Shown here: piece after piece, positions 55,224-64,000 of the stretch | Layout: the number at the start of each line of letters is the position of its first letter | How positions within the stretch are numbered: the stretch's first letter is position 1 | Assembly: GCF_001421785.1 (NCBI RefSeq) | Contig: NZ_LMLB01000001.1 | Span: 787,497 to 851,496, forward strand | Source: Sphingomonas sp. Leaf33 | GTDB lineage: Bacteria > Pseudomonadota > Alphaproteobacteria > Sphingomonadales > Sphingomonadaceae | DNA length: 64,000 nucleotides | Reading direction: 5' to 3' | Notes under the pieces: model-generated | Databases searched by the model: none | Told to the model about the DNA's origin: nothing | The model's input: the letters and a program-made list of their open reading frames with translations, nothing else | Position numbers and translations under genes: made by a program

Positions 55224-57377
55224 ATGCAGCTTAGCCGACGTGCCCTTCTCGCCGGCGGTACGGTCGTCGGCGTCGCGGTCGCGTGGCAGGTCTGGCCACG
55301 CGCGCAGCAGGCCGCGCTGCCGACCGCCGAGGGCGAGACCGCGTTCGGCGGGTGGATCAAGATCGGCCGGGACGGCCATATCGTCGTCGCGGTGCCGCAG
55401 TGCGAGCATGGCCAGGGCGTCTATACCGCGCTCGCCCAGATCGCCGCCGACGAGATCGGGGCCGACTGGCGCACGGTCGGCGTGGAGGCCGCCCCCGAAG
55501 CCGCGCTCTACGCCAACGCGCTTGGTGCGGCGGCGGTGCTGGGCGCGGACGATGGCTGGTTTGCGGGAGCCCTCCCGATGCTGACCGGCGGCTCGACCTC
55601 GATCCGCCAGTTCGAGCGTCCTGTGCGCGAAGCCGCGGCGGCCACCCGGACATTGTTGTGCAAGGCGGCGGCGCGGGAGTGGGGGATCGACTGGGAGACC
55701 TGCCTGACCCGCGACGGGTTCGTCGTGGCGGGTGAGCGCCGCGCGCGCTTCGGTGAACTCGCCGTGGCGGCCGTGCGCGAAAGCCTGCCGAAGACCCCGC
55801 AACTGCGCGTCGGCGACGAAGGGCGGCTGACCGGCACGCCCGCCCAGCGGCTCGACGCGCCGTCAAAGGTCGACGGCAGCGCGAATTTCGCCGGCGACAT
55901 CCGCCTGCCCAACATGGTCTTCGCCAGCATCCGGCAGGGGCCGTTCGGCGACAGCCGGCTGGTCCGCTACGATACCGCCGCCGCCGACACTATCCCCGGC
56001 GTCGCGCGCGTCGTCGCGACCGATCGCTGGATCGCGGCGGTCGGCAGCAACTGGTGGGCGGCCAACCAGGCGCTGGGGGCGCTCGCCCCGCGGTTCGAGA
56101 CGCCGGGCCCGCTCGTCGACGATCGGCGGATCGCGACCGCACTCGACGCGGCGCTCGCGAGCGAGGGCATGCAACTGGCGGGCGCCGGCGATGTCGTCGC
56201 GGCGTTTTCGGGCGGTCGCGTGTTCCGCGCCGACTACCGCGTCGCGGCCGGCGTGCCGGCGGCGATCGAGCCGGTCACCGCGACCGCCAGTTTCGAACAT
56301 GGCCGGCTGGTCCTGTGGATGGCGACGCAGGTGCCCGGCCTCGCCCGCGCGGCGGCGGCGCGGACGCTGGGGATCGGCGAGGGGAATGTCGTGCTCCACC
56401 CGATGATGGCGGGTGGATCGTTCGGCGCGGCACTGGAAGTGACGATCGCCGAGCAGGCCGCGCATCTCGCGCGCGAGCTTGAACGGCCGGTGCAACTGAC
56501 CTGGTCGCGGGCCGAGAGCCTGATGCACACGCCGGTTCGCGCGCCGGCGCTTGGGCGGATGAGCGCGCGGCTGGGGGCGGGCGGGATGATCGCGGCGTGG
56601 CAGGCGCAGGTTGCGACGCCGCCGGTCGCTCCTGCCCTGCGCGCGCGGCTTGCCGCGACCGCGGCACCGGGCGCTGTGGCCGATCCGGTCGCCGTGGATG
56701 GCACTTCGCCCGCGTATCGCCTGCCGGCGTGGGCGGTGTCGCACCACCCGGCCGAGATCGGGGTGCCGGTCGGCTACACCCGTGGCGGCGCGCACACCGC
56801 GTCGTGTTTCTTCACCGAATGTTTCATCGACGAATTGGCGCGGCGGGCGGAAGCGGAGCCGCTGTCCTACCGCATCGCGATGCTGGGCGGTGCGCCGCGG
56901 CTGGCGCGCTGCCTGTCGACGGTCGCGTCGCTCGGCGGATGGCAGGGCGGCACGCCGGGCACCGGGCAGGGAATTGCCTGCCACGCGATGGCCGGATCGT
57001 TCATCGCGCTGATGGTCGAGGGCGGTCTGGGCGACGGCGGGGTGCCACGCGTCGAGCGGATGGTCGCTGCGGTCGATGTCGGGCGGGCGATCAATCCCGA
57101 CCTGGTCCGCCAGCAGGTGGAGGGCGGCCTGATCTATGGCCTGGCGGCCGCGGTCGGTGCCTCTACCGGCTATACCGGGGGCATGGCCGATGTCCGCTCG
57201 TTCCGCGACCTCCAGCTGCCGCGCCTTGCCGCCAGCCCCGACATCACCGTCGAGCTGATCGACAGCCGCGCCGACCCCGGGGGGGCGAGTGAACTCGGCG
57301 TACCCGTGGTCGCCCCCGCGCTCGCCAACGCCATCTTTGCCGTCACCGGCCGCCGTGTCAGGACCCTGCCCCTATGA
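55224..57377 (+). CDS. Tat-exported molybdopterin-binding oxidoreductase subunit (IorB-like)
   Basis: A 717-residue large subunit of the xanthine dehydrogenase / isoquinoline 1-oxidoreductase family. The twin-arginine signal is [13 protein letters not shown] 55224 has GAGAGGG upstream. Molybdopterin-binding landmarks are [36 protein letters not shown] strand, [20 protein letters not shown] and the late [19 protein letters not shown] with the catalytic Glu (GASELG). A 2Fe-2S subunit gene is not adjacent, unlike in iorAB, so the partner must be encoded elsewhere. Substrate unknown. Overlaps hemH by four bases (ATGA). Confidence 0.87.
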   Translation: MQLSRRALLAGGTVVGVAVAWQVWPRAQQAALPTAEGETAFGGWIKIGRDGHIVVAVPQCEHGQGVYTALAQIAADEIGADWRTVGVEAAPEAALYANALGAAAVLGADDGWFAGALPMLTGGSTSIRQFERPVREAAAATRTLLCKAAAREWGIDWETCLTRDGFVVAGERRARFGELAVAAVRESLPKTPQLRVGDEGRLTGTPAQRLDAPSKVDGSANFAGDIRLPNMVFASIRQGPFGDSRLVRYDTAAADTIPGVARVVATDRWIAAVGSNWWAANQALGALAPRFETPGPLVDDRRIATALDAALASEGMQLAGAGDVVAAFSGGRVFRADYRVAAGVPAAIEPVTATASFEHGRLVLWMATQVPGLARAAAARTLGIGEGNVVLHPMMAGGSFGAALEVTIAEQAAHLARELERPVQLTWSRAESLMHTPVRAPALGRMSARLGAGGMIAAWQAQVATPPVAPALRARLAATAAPGAVADPVAVDGTSPAYRLPAWAVSHHPAEIGVPVGYTRGGAHTASCFFTECFIDELARRAEAEPLSYRIAMLGGAPRLARCLSTVASLGGWQGGTPGTGQGIACHAMAGSFIALMVEGGLGDGGVPRVERMVAAVDVGRAINPDLVRQQVEGGLIYGLAAAVGASTGYTGGMADVRSFRDLQLPRLAASPDITVELIDSRADPGGASELGVPVVAPALANAIFAVTGRRVRTLPL

Positions 57378-58378
57378 TTCCCACCGGCCACCCGCCGATC
57401 CCCACGCCGAAGGTCGGCGTGTTGCTCATCAACCTCGGCACCCCCGACAGCGCCGACGCGCGGGCGGTAAAGCGCTATCTCGGCGAATTCCTGTCCGACC
57501 GCCGCGTCGTCGAAATCCCGCAACTGCTGTGGCAGCCGATCCTGCGCGGGATCATCCTGACCACGCGGCCGAAGAAGTCGGCGCATGCCTATCAACAGGT
57601 CTGGACCGACGCGGGCTCGCCGCTTGCTGCCTTCACCGCGCAGCAATCGGCCGCATTGAAGGACGCATTCGGCCCCGGCGTCGTCGTCGACTGGGCAATG
57701 CGCTATGGTAACCCGTCGATCGCCGACCGCATCGCGGCACTGAAGGCTCAGGGGTGCGAGCGGATCCTGCTGGCCCCGCTTTATCCGCAATATTGCGCGG
57801 CGACGACCGCGACTGCCAACGACAAGGCGTTTGCGGCCCTCGCTGCGATGCGCTGGCAGCCGGCGATCCGAACGCTGCCGCCCTATTACGACGACCCGCT
57901 CTACATCGACGCGCTCAAGCGGTCGGTCGAGGCGGGGCTGAAAACGCTCGATTTCGAACCGGACGTCATCCTCGCCAGCTTCCACGGGATGCCGCAGCGG
58001 ACGCTGGAACTGGGCGATCCCTATTACTGCCATTGTCGCAAGACCGCGCGGCTGCTGGGGGAGGCGATGGGGCGTGACCTTCGCGTGACCTTCCAGTCGC
58101 GGTTCGGCCGCGCCAAATGGCTGGAGCCGGCGACCGACACGACGCTGGAGGCTCTGCCGGGCGAGGGCAAGCGCAAGGTCGCGATCATCGCTCCAGGCTT
58201 CTCCGCCGACTGTCTGGAGACGCTGGAGGAGCTGGCGATCCGCGGGCGCGAAAGCTTCGAGGGGGCGGGCGGGACCCACTTTGCGTATCTGCCGTGCCTG
58301 AATGCCAGCCAGATCGGCACCGAAATGCTGCGCAGCATCCTGCAGCGGGAGCTTGCGGGGTGGGTGCCGCTTCCCTAG
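57374..58378 (+). CDS. hemH: ferrochelatase
   Basis: A 334-residue enzyme that inserts Fe(II) into protoporphyrin IX. Catalytic features are ILASFHGMPQRTLELGDPYY (active His) and the late ISPGFSADCLETLEEL (in the form IIAPGFSADCLETLEEL) with the conserved Glu. Two Cys in YYCHCRKTARL (about residue 216) are present, as in the [2Fe-2S]-binding or bare-Cys forms of alphaproteobacterial HemH. It overlaps the molybdopterin subunit gene by four bases, an unusual partnership. Confidence 0.94.
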   Translation: MIPTGHPPIPTPKVGVLLINLGTPDSADARAVKRYLGEFLSDRRVVEIPQLLWQPILRGIILTTRPKKSAHAYQQVWTDAGSPLAAFTAQQSAALKDAFGPGVVVDWAMRYGNPSIADRIAALKAQGCERILLAPLYPQYCAATTATANDKAFAALAAMRWQPAIRTLPPYYDDPLYIDALKRSVEAGLKTLDFEPDVILASFHGMPQRTLELGDPYYCHCRKTARLLGEAMGRDLRVTFQSRFGRAKWLEPATDTTLEALPGEGKRKVAIIAPGFSADCLETLEELAIRGRESFEGAGGTHFAYLPCLNASQIGTEMLRSILQRELAGWVPLP

Positions 58379-58413
58379 CGTAAAGCCCGAATCAACGCTC
58401 AGGAGAGAGATGC

Positions 58414-59136
58414 ATGGCACGCGTAGCGATCGTCACCGGTGGAACGCGCGGAATCGGTGAGGCGATCAGCCTTGCTCTCAGGGACATGGGCATGACCGTA
58501 GCGGCGAACTACGCCGGCAACGACGAGCGGGCGCGCGAATTCACCGAGCGCACCGGCATCAAGGCGTACAAGTGGGACGTCGCCGACTATGACGCCTGCC
58601 AGGCCGGCTGCGCGCAGGTCGCCGAGGAACTGGGGCCGGTCGACGTCGTCGTCAACAACGCCGGCATCACCCGCGACGGCACGATCCTGAAAATGACGTA
58701 CCAGATGTGGAAGGATGTCATGGACACTAACCTGGGCGGCTGCTTCAACATGGCGAAGGCGACCTTCCCGGGGATGCGCGAGCGCAAGTGGGGCCGGATC
58801 GTCAACATCGGGTCGATCAACGGCCAGGCCGGCCAGTACGGCCAGGTCAATTATGCTGCGGCCAAGAGCGGCATCCACGGCTTCACCAAGGCACTGGCGC
58901 AGGAGGGCGCGCGAGCCGGCGTGACGGTTAACGCGATCGCCCCGGGCTATATCGACACCGATATGGTCGCCGCGGTGCCGGCCGAAGTGCTGGAAAAGAT
59001 CGTCGCGAAGATCCCGGTCGGCCGGCTGGGCCAGGCGACCGAAATCGCGCGCGGCGTCGCGTTCCTGTGTTCGGAAGAGGGCGGGTTCGTGACCGGCTCG
59101 ACGCTGAGCATCAACGGTGGCCAACATATGTACTGA
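58414..59136 (+). CDS. phbB: acetoacetyl-CoA reductase (SDR)
   Basis: A 240-residue short-chain dehydrogenase: NADP(H) site VTGGTRGIGEAISLAL, NNAG in VDVVVNNAGITRDG, catalytic Ser in IVNIGSINGQAGQYGQVNYAAAKSG (Ser, then YAAAK), and the C-terminal FVTGSTLSINGGQHMY. GQxGQxNYAAAKSG and the ending are those of PhbB/PhaB, the reductase making (R)-3-hydroxybutyryl-CoA for polyhydroxybutyrate. The synthase and thiolase are not in the window. It starts 36 bases after hemH, with AGGAGAG upstream. Confidence 0.93.
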   Translation: MARVAIVTGGTRGIGEAISLALRDMGMTVAANYAGNDERAREFTERTGIKAYKWDVADYDACQAGCAQVAEELGPVDVVVNNAGITRDGTILKMTYQMWKDVMDTNLGGCFNMAKATFPGMRERKWGRIVNIGSINGQAGQYGQVNYAAAKSGIHGFTKALAQEGARAGVTVNAIAPGYIDTDMVAAVPAEVLEKIVAKIPVGRLGQATEIARGVAFLCSEEGGFVTGSTLSINGGQHMY

Positions 59137-59151
59137 CGGGCGAAGGCGCGT

Positions 59152-59358
59152 GGGAGCTTAGCTCCACGGCGCCGGTGCGAGGCTGCCACGGCAGCCAAAC
59201 ATCGCCCGGCCCGGCCGGCGGGAGTGCGACAGCGCTCCCGTCCGACGACGCGGGATTCAGTTCCGCGTCGGGCCGATGGTTCGGGAAACCGGAGCCATTG
59301 AGCCCGCTGCCGCGAAAGGACGACGCCAGCGGCCCTGAGCTCCCGCCTGCGGGGGAGC
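59152..59358. repeat. array of six stem-loops between convergent genes
   Basis: Between phbB and gpsA there are consecutive hairpins: GGAGCT-T-AGCTCC (59153-59165), GGCTGCC-AC-GGCAGCC (59181-59196), CGGGAGTGC/GCGCTCCCG (59219-59240), CGACGCGGGA/TTCCGCGTCG (59246-59270), a weak GGTT/AACC (59278-59290) and GCTCCC/GGGAGC (59339-59358). No T-runs. Probably bidirectional end signals and repeats; no ORF. Confidence 0.6.
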
Positions 59359-59375
59359 GCGATTGTCTTTGAACC

Positions 59376-60350
59376 CTAAACCTCCGCGCGAAGCGGCCGC
59401 GACAGCAGGCGCCCAACGATGTCCCGCACATCCGCGCCTGCCAGCAGATCGCACACCGCCTCGACCACCGGCATGTCGACCCCGGCCTCCGCTGCCGCTT
59501 CGCGCAGCACCGGCGCGGTATGCGCACCCTCGGCAACCGTCTGGCGATTGGCGAGCAACCCTTCCGCGGCGACGCCCTGGCCCAACCCGACCCCAAGCGA
59601 GAAATTGCGCGAGTTGGTCGACGAGCAGGTCAGCACCAGATCGCCGAGGCCCGACAGGCCGGCCAGCGTCTCCGCCCGCGCCCCCTTGGCGAGGCCGAAG
59701 CGTGTCATCTCGGCAAACCCGCGCGCGATCAGCGCGGCGCGAGCATTGAGGCCGAGCCCGGCGCCCTCGACCACGCCGCAGGCGATCGCGAGGACATTCT
59801 TCACCGCGCCGCCGATCTCCGCCCCCGCCACGTCGCTGCTGGCGTAGGGCCGGAACGCCGGGTTCGCGAGCCGCGCCGCCAGTGCATCGCGCAAGGCCGC
59901 GTCCTCGCACGCCAGCGTCACCGCGGTCGGCTGGCCCGCGGCGACCTCATGCGCGAACGTAGGGCCCGACAGGACCGCGATCGGCGCGTCGGGGGCGGCC
60001 TCTCGCGCGACCTCGCCGACCAGCATCCGCGAGCCCGCCTCGATTCCCTTGGCGCACAGCACCAGCGGGATCGCGCCCGTCGCCGCGTCTGTGAGCACCG
60101 CGCGGACATGCTGCGCCGGCGCGACGACCAGGATCGCATCACGGTCGCGCAACTCGGCCAAGTCGCCGGTCGCGCGGATCGAATCGCTCAGTGGCACGCT
60201 GCGCAGGAAGCGGGTGTTCTCGTGACAGTCGTTGATCGCCGCGACCACTTCCGGCTCGCGCGCCCACAAGGTCACGGGCTCGCCGCCGCGCGCCGCGACC
60301 TGCGCGAGAGCGGTGCCCCAGGCGCCGCCGCCGATGACGCCGATCCTCAT
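59376..60350 (-). CDS. gpsA: NAD(P)+-dependent glycerol-3-phosphate dehydrogenase
   Basis: A 324-residue enzyme reducing dihydroxyacetone phosphate to sn-glycerol 3-phosphate for phospholipids. NAD site [20 protein letters not shown], catalytic Lys region [17 protein letters not shown], and the C-terminal [29 protein letters not shown] 60350 overlaps the tsaD stop by four bases (ATGA). Complete length for the family. Confidence 0.96.
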   Translation of the reverse strand: MRIGVIGGGAWGTALAQVAARGGEPVTLWAREPEVVAAINDCHENTRFLRSVPLSDSIRATGDLAELRDRDAILVVAPAQHVRAVLTDAATGAIPLVLCAKGIEAGSRMLVGEVAREAAPDAPIAVLSGPTFAHEVAAGQPTAVTLACEDAALRDALAARLANPAFRPYASSDVAGAEIGGAVKNVLAIACGVVEGAGLGLNARAALIARGFAEMTRFGLAKGARAETLAGLSGLGDLVLTCSSTNSRNFSLGVGLGQGVAAEGLLANRQTVAEGAHTAPVLREAAAEAGVDMPVVEAVCDLLAGADVRDIVGRLLSRPLRAEV

Positions 60351-61378
60351 GCCTTCACTCCTGCGCCGCGGACGGCCTCCGCGGTCGGGTCGAGCGGCCA
60401 GCGCGGGCGGGCCAGCGTGTCGAGCGGGTCGGTCAGGCCGGCGGCGAACCGCTCGGCTCCGGCCCAGGCGATCATCGCGGCATTGTCGGTGCACAGCCAG
60501 AGTGGCGGCGCGACGAAGCGCATGTCGTGCGCGTGCGCCAATTGCTCCAGCGCCGTACGCACCGCGCCGTTGGCCGCGACGCCGCCGGCGACGACCAGCG
60601 CGGTCGCCCCCGACGCTCGCGCGATCGCGTGTTTGGTCCGGTCGACCAGGCAATCGACGACCGCCTGCTGGAACGACGCGGCAAGGTCGGCCGCCGATGC
60701 GGTACCGACCGCGCGGGCAACGGCGGCCTTCAGCCCGGCGAAGGAGAAATGCGGCTCCTTCGTGCCGGTCAGCGGGCGGGGCAGCGGCACCGCGCGCGGA
60801 GCGCCGTCGCGCGCCGCCCGCTCGACCGCGGGACCGCCGGGGAAGCCCAGGCCCAGCAGCTTGGCGGTCTTGTCGAAGGCTTCCCCCGCCGCGTCGTCGA
60901 TCGTCGTCGCCAGGCGACGGTATGCGCCGACGCCCTCGACCAGCAGCAGCTGGCAATGCCCGCCCGACACGAGCAGCAGCAGATAGGGGAAGGCGAGGTC
61001 GGGGTCGGCCAGCCGCGGCGACAGCGCGTGGCCCTCCAGATGATTGACCGCGATGAGTGGCTTGCCTGCGGCGTGGGCGAGCGCCTTGCCGGTGACCAGC
61101 CCGACCATCACCCCGCCGATCAGCCCCGGCCCGGCGGTCGCGGCGACCGCGTCGATGTCGGCCAGTGTCACGTTCGCTTCGCCGAGCGCGCGCGTCACCA
61201 GCGGGCCGATGATCTCGACATGCGCGCGCGCCGCGATTTCGGGCACGACGCCGCCGTACGGGCGATGCGCGTCTTCCTGCCCCGCGAGCGCGTGGCTCAG
61301 CACCTGTCGGTCGTCGGTGACGATGGCGGCTGCGGTCTCGTCGCAGCTCGATTCCAGGCCCAAAATCAGCATTGTCAT
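60347..61378 (-). CDS. tsaD: tRNA N6-threonylcarbamoyladenosine transferase
   Basis: A 343-residue subunit that transfers threonylcarbamoyl to A37 of ANN-decoding tRNAs with TsaB/E. ASKHA fold: [16 protein letters not shown] at the start, the iron/substrate His motif in [23 protein letters not shown], and the C-terminal [13 protein letters not shown]. The ATG is ambiguous (61384, 61378 or 61372); 61378 is taken. Upstream of gpsA and divergent from hemC, the same order seen in many alphaproteobacteria. Confidence 0.95.
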   Translation of the reverse strand: MTMLILGLESSCDETAAAIVTDDRQVLSHALAGQEDAHRPYGGVVPEIAARAHVEIIGPLVTRALGEANVTLADIDAVAATAGPGLIGGVMVGLVTGKALAHAAGKPLIAVNHLEGHALSPRLADPDLAFPYLLLLVSGGHCQLLLVEGVGAYRRLATTIDDAAGEAFDKTAKLLGLGFPGGPAVERAARDGAPRAVPLPRPLTGTKEPHFSFAGLKAAVARAVGTASAADLAASFQQAVVDCLVDRTKHAIARASGATALVVAGGVAANGAVRTALEQLAHAHDMRFVAPPLWLCTDNAAMIAWAGAERFAAGLTDPLDTLARPRWPLDPTAEAVRGAGVKA

Positions 61379-61397
61379 GCCCATAACCGTTCGCACC

Positions 61398-61519
61398 GAG
61401 CTTGTCGAAGTGCTGCACTTTCTTCTAACCGGCGACTGAGAAGAAGGGCAGGCCCCTTCGACTGCCTGCCTGCGGCAGTCGCTCAGGACGGGCTTCGACA
61501 AGCTCAGGCCGAACGGAGG
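61398..61519. repeat. dispersed repeat supplying the hemC leader
   Basis: GAGCTTGTCGAAG (61398-61410) is inverted at CTTCGACAAGCTC (61493-61505), and a 7-bp hairpin GACTGCC/GGCAGTC (61460-61480) lies between. The right part continues CAGGCCGAACGGAGG, in which CGGAGG is the hemC Shine-Dalgarno. This class of repeat is widespread in sphingomonads, so the ribosome binding site of hemC seems to lie inside a mobile-type repeat. Confidence 0.6.
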
Positions 61520-61523
61520 TTTT

Positions 61524-62435
61524 GTGTCCAGCGTTATCCGTCTTGGCACCCGCGGTTCGCCGCTCGCCTTGACCCAAGCGGGCCTGGTGCAGCGCGCTCT
61601 GGAGGCAGCGCATCCCGGCCTCAGCGTCGAGATCGTTTCGATCCGCACCACCGGCGACCGCGTGCAGGATCGCGCGCTGGCCGAGATCGGCGGCAAGGCG
61701 CTGTGGACGAAGGAGCTCGACCGCGCGCTGCTGGCCGGCGAGATCGACTGTGCCGTGCATTCGATGAAGGATGTCGAGACGGTACGCCCGGCGGGGATCG
61801 CGATCGCCGCGATGCTGCCGCGTGCCGACGTGCGCGACCGGCTGGTCGGGGCGACATCGTTCGAGGCGCTGCCGCCGGGCGCGCGGATCGGGACCAGCAG
61901 CCCGCGGCGTGCCGCGCAGGTCCGGAGTCTCCGCCCCGACCTGCAGCCGGTGCTGTTCCGGGGCAACGTCGATACACGTCTCGCCAAGCTGGCGGCGGGG
62001 GAGGCGGATGCGACCTTGCTCGCCGCGGCGGGGCTTGAGCGGCTGGGGCGGATGGATGTCGGCGTGGCCGTCGCCACGTCCGAGATGCCGCCCGCGCCTG
62101 CGCAGGGCGCGGTCGGGATCGAATGTCGCGCCGACGATGACCTGACGCGCACCCGGCTGGCCAAGATCGATCACCCGAAGACCCATGCCTGCGTGCTGGC
62201 CGAACGCGCGCTGCTCGCCGCACTGGTCGCCGATTGCCATTCGCCCGTCGCCGCGCTCGCGCAGATCGAAGGCGCGGTGCTGACGCTCGCGGCTACGCTG
62301 TATTCCGAAGACGGCGCACATCAGGTCTCCGCGCAGGAGAGCGGCGCGCCGAACGACCCGGCGGTGTCGCGCGTGCTGGCGGAAAAGCTGCTGGCGCTCG
62401 CGCCCGATCCGGTCCGCGTCCTGTTCGCCGGATGA
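61524..62435 (+). CDS. hemC: hydroxymethylbilane synthase
   Basis: A 303-residue enzyme polymerising four porphobilinogens. Features: [18 protein letters not shown] at the N-terminus, [21 protein letters not shown] (catalytic Asp in the SMKD region), and the dipyrromethane-attachment cysteine in [13 protein letters not shown] (about residue 237). GTG start at 61524 with CGGAGG five bases upstream. Overlaps hemD by four bases. Confidence 0.96.
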   Translation: MSSVIRLGTRGSPLALTQAGLVQRALEAAHPGLSVEIVSIRTTGDRVQDRALAEIGGKALWTKELDRALLAGEIDCAVHSMKDVETVRPAGIAIAAMLPRADVRDRLVGATSFEALPPGARIGTSSPRRAAQVRSLRPDLQPVLFRGNVDTRLAKLAAGEADATLLAAAGLERLGRMDVGVAVATSEMPPAPAQGAVGIECRADDDLTRTRLAKIDHPKTHACVLAERALLAALVADCHSPVAALAQIEGAVLTLAATLYSEDGAHQVSAQESGAPNDPAVSRVLAEKLLALAPDPVRVLFAG

Positions 62436-63058
62436 CGCAGACGCTGGCGGTGCTGCGGCCCGAACCGGGCAATGCCGCGACAGCCGCACGGATCGAGGAG
62501 CTGGGGCACGTCGCGCTCCGACTGCCCCTGTTCGCCGTCCGCGCGCTGGCATGGGAGGTGCCAGACCCGGCCGATTTCGACGCGCTGCTGCTGTCGAGCG
62601 CGAATGCAGTGCGTCACGCCGGACCCGGTCTTGCGCGCCTCAGAAGCCTGCCCGTCCACGCGGTTGGCAGCGCGACGGCGGCGGCGGCGCAGGCAGCGGG
62701 CCTCACCGTCGCGGCGGTCGGGGAGGGCGGGGTCGACGCGCTCGCCCCGCCGGGCCGCGTGCTGCGGCTGGTCGGCCGCGAGCATCGCTCCGCTCCCGCC
62801 GCCCGGACGATCCCGGTCTACGCCAGCGACGCGCTGTCGCCCGACCTGTCGGCGCTGCCGCACACGACCGCGCTGCTCCATTCGCCGCGTGCCGCCGCCC
62901 GCCTGTCGGCGCTGGTCGGGGAACGGGGGCACATCGCGATCGCCGCGATCAGCGATGCCGCGCGGGTCGCCGCCGGTACCGGCTGGCGCAGCGTCGCGGT
63001 CGCCGACCACCCGAGCGATGCCGCGCTGATCGCCGCGGCGCTTGCGCTCGCCGATTGA
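62432..63058 (+). CDS. hemD: uroporphyrinogen-III synthase
   Basis: A 208-residue enzyme closing hydroxymethylbilane to uroporphyrinogen III. The two-lobed HemD fold shows in LAVLRPEPGNAATAARIEEL, FDALLLSSANAVRHAGPGLA, LPVHAVGSATAAAAQAAGL and LPHTTALLHSPRAAARLSAL, the last typical of the second domain. Family sequence conservation is low, but position after hemC and these blocks settle it. Shorter than E. coli HemD (246). Start overlaps the hemC stop by four bases. Confidence 0.92.
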   Translation: MTQTLAVLRPEPGNAATAARIEELGHVALRLPLFAVRALAWEVPDPADFDALLLSSANAVRHAGPGLARLRSLPVHAVGSATAAAAQAAGLTVAAVGEGGVDALAPPGRVLRLVGREHRSAPAARTIPVYASDALSPDLSALPHTTALLHSPRAAARLSALVGERGHIAIAAISDAARVAAGTGWRSVAVADHPSDAALIAAALALAD

Positions 63059-63091
63059 CACGGGCGCCGCGGGCGGCGGATAACGCGCGCG

Positions 63092-64000
63092 ATGACCGGC
63101 GACCCCCAGTTCACCACCCCCGAATTTTCCACCGCGCCCGAGCGTGCGCCGTTCGCCTCCACCGCTCCGCGCCGTCGTGGCCGCGGTACGGTGATCGTCG
63201 CGTTGTTCGCGTTTCTGATCGGCCTGGTGGCGATGTATTACGCACTGCCCGCGCTCCAGCGCTGGACGAGCGGCGGCACCACGACCGCGCCGGCGGCGAC
63301 GCAGGCGATGGCGCAGCCGGTCGCAAGCCAGACGTCGCGTAGCGCTCCTGCCGATCCGGGGACGGTCGACGCGCTGACCGTCCGTACCGCCGCGCTCGAT
63401 GCGCAACTGCGCGGGATCGAAGGGCGGATGGCCGCCGCCGACACTGCGTCGCGCACCGCCGCCGCGCAATCGCGTCGGGCCGAGGGGTTGTTGATCGCCT
63501 TTGCCGCACGCCGCGCGATCGATCGCGGTCTGCCGCTCGGCTATCTCGAACCGCAATTGCGCGCCCGCTTCGGCGCGGACCAGCCGCAGGCGGTCGCGAC
63601 CGTCATCCGCGCGGTCGGCAGCCCGACGCTGGCGGACTTGCGGGAAGGCCTGACCCAGATCGCTCCGACGCTGACGACGGGGTCGAGCCGCGACGGGTTC
63701 TTCAAGACGCTGTGGCGCGAATTGTCGACGCTGGTGATCGTGCGTCGCGACTCGACGCCCAGTTCTCGGCCCGACGACCGGCTGGGGAGTGCGCGGCTGA
63801 TCCTCGATGGCGGCAATGTCGAAGGCGCGCTGGCAGAAGTCGTGCGTATGCCGGGGGCGTCGAATGCGTCGAACTGGATCGATGCGGCCAAGCGCTACAT
63901 CGACACCCGCCGGGCGCTGAACGCGCTGGAGGTCGCCGCGATCGGGACACCGTTGCCGGCAGAACCCGCCGTCGTCGCCACGCCGCCGGTGGTGACCCCT
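63092..64000 (+). CDS. mitofilin/Mic60-like inner-membrane protein (partial, runs off the edge)
   Basis: An open reading frame of 303 codons to the window edge, no stop seen. A disordered N-terminus, a membrane helix (VIVALFAFLIGLVAMYYALP, about residues 34-53), a Pro/Ala/Ser/Thr region, a short coiled coil (VDALTVRTAALDAQLRGIEG) and a C-terminal domain (GLLIAFAARRAIDRGLPLGY, RARFGADQPQAVATVIRAVG). In alphaproteobacteria the Mic60/COG4223 gene follows hemC-hemD; Mic60 shapes inner membranes. The segment before the edge covers most of that domain. Starts 33 bases after hemD. Confidence 0.78.
   Translation, partial: MTGDPQFTTPEFSTAPERAPFASTAPRRRGRGTVIVALFAFLIGLVAMYYALPALQRWTSGGTTTAPAATQAMAQPVASQTSRSAPADPGTVDALTVRTAALDAQLRGIEGRMAAADTASRTAAAQSRRAEGLLIAFAARRAIDRGLPLGYLEPQLRARFGADQPQAVATVIRAVGSPTLADLREGLTQIAPTLTTGSSRDGFFKTLWRELSTLVIVRRDSTPSSRPDDRLGSARLILDGGNVEGALAEVVRMPGASNASNWIDAAKRYIDTRRALNALEVAAIGTPLPAEPAVVATPPVVTP

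Noticed and set aside
61524..62435. alternative ATG starts for hemC
   Set aside because: The GTG at 61524 has a strong Shine-Dalgarno sequence and matches the family start.

Overview
The window is high-GC chromosomal DNA of an alphaproteobacterium, most likely a Sphingomonas-like member of the Sphingomonadaceae. Supporting signs are dense operons with 4-base start/stop overlaps, the gpsA-tsaD / hemC-hemD-mitofilin block, the lgt-methyltransferase-GNAT-pgeF block, an Oar-like TonB receptor, and short dispersed palindromic repeats between operons. No rRNA, tRNA, CRISPR array or prophage was recognised.

Layout. 1-5.9 kb (minus strand): ABC ATPase, DsbA-like thiol oxidoreductase, M48/TPR metalloprotease and RNase E. 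6.4-14.3 kb (mostly plus): AMIN/amidase, PBP1A, release factor 2, an exported methyltransferase-like lipoprotein, a short RadC-like protein (minus) and class I fumarase. 14.3-20.1 kb: an XRE regulator/membrane protein pair, an outer-membrane barrel, an NAPE-PLD-like hydrolase, uvrB and a hicAB toxin-antitoxin pair. 20.1-27.4 kb: PRC-barrel protein, lipoprotein, a structured small-RNA-like locus with a mini-ORF, STAS-like protein, thyA, a PAS-GGDEF-EAL-PilZ protein and ligA, followed by a 279-bp MITE-like element.

27.7-40.4 kb (all minus strand) is the accessory highlight. Three short peptide genes are interleaved with two copies of a two-gene module (P, no metal motif; H, His-Asp-His cupin-like motif; both with repeat-like C-termini). 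A periplasmic adaptor, a split MacB-type ABC transporter, a second ABC exporter and a MarR regulator follow. An ECF sigma factor and a membrane protein lie upstream, and a TonB-dependent receptor diverges from them. Peptides A and B share a leader-like N-terminus and are followed by strong hairpins. I infer a ribosomally made, modified and exported peptide system whose family I do not recognise.

44-64 kb returns to conserved genes: a LytS/LytTR-type two-component pair, alpha/beta hydrolase, homoserine dehydrogenase, a 2OG-Fe(II) oxygenase, a Cys/Met-metabolism PLP enzyme, pgeF-GNAT-methyltransferase-lgt, a Tat-exported molybdopterin-binding subunit, hemH, an acetoacetyl-CoA reductase, gpsA-tsaD, and hemC-hemD-mitofilin, the last running off the right edge.
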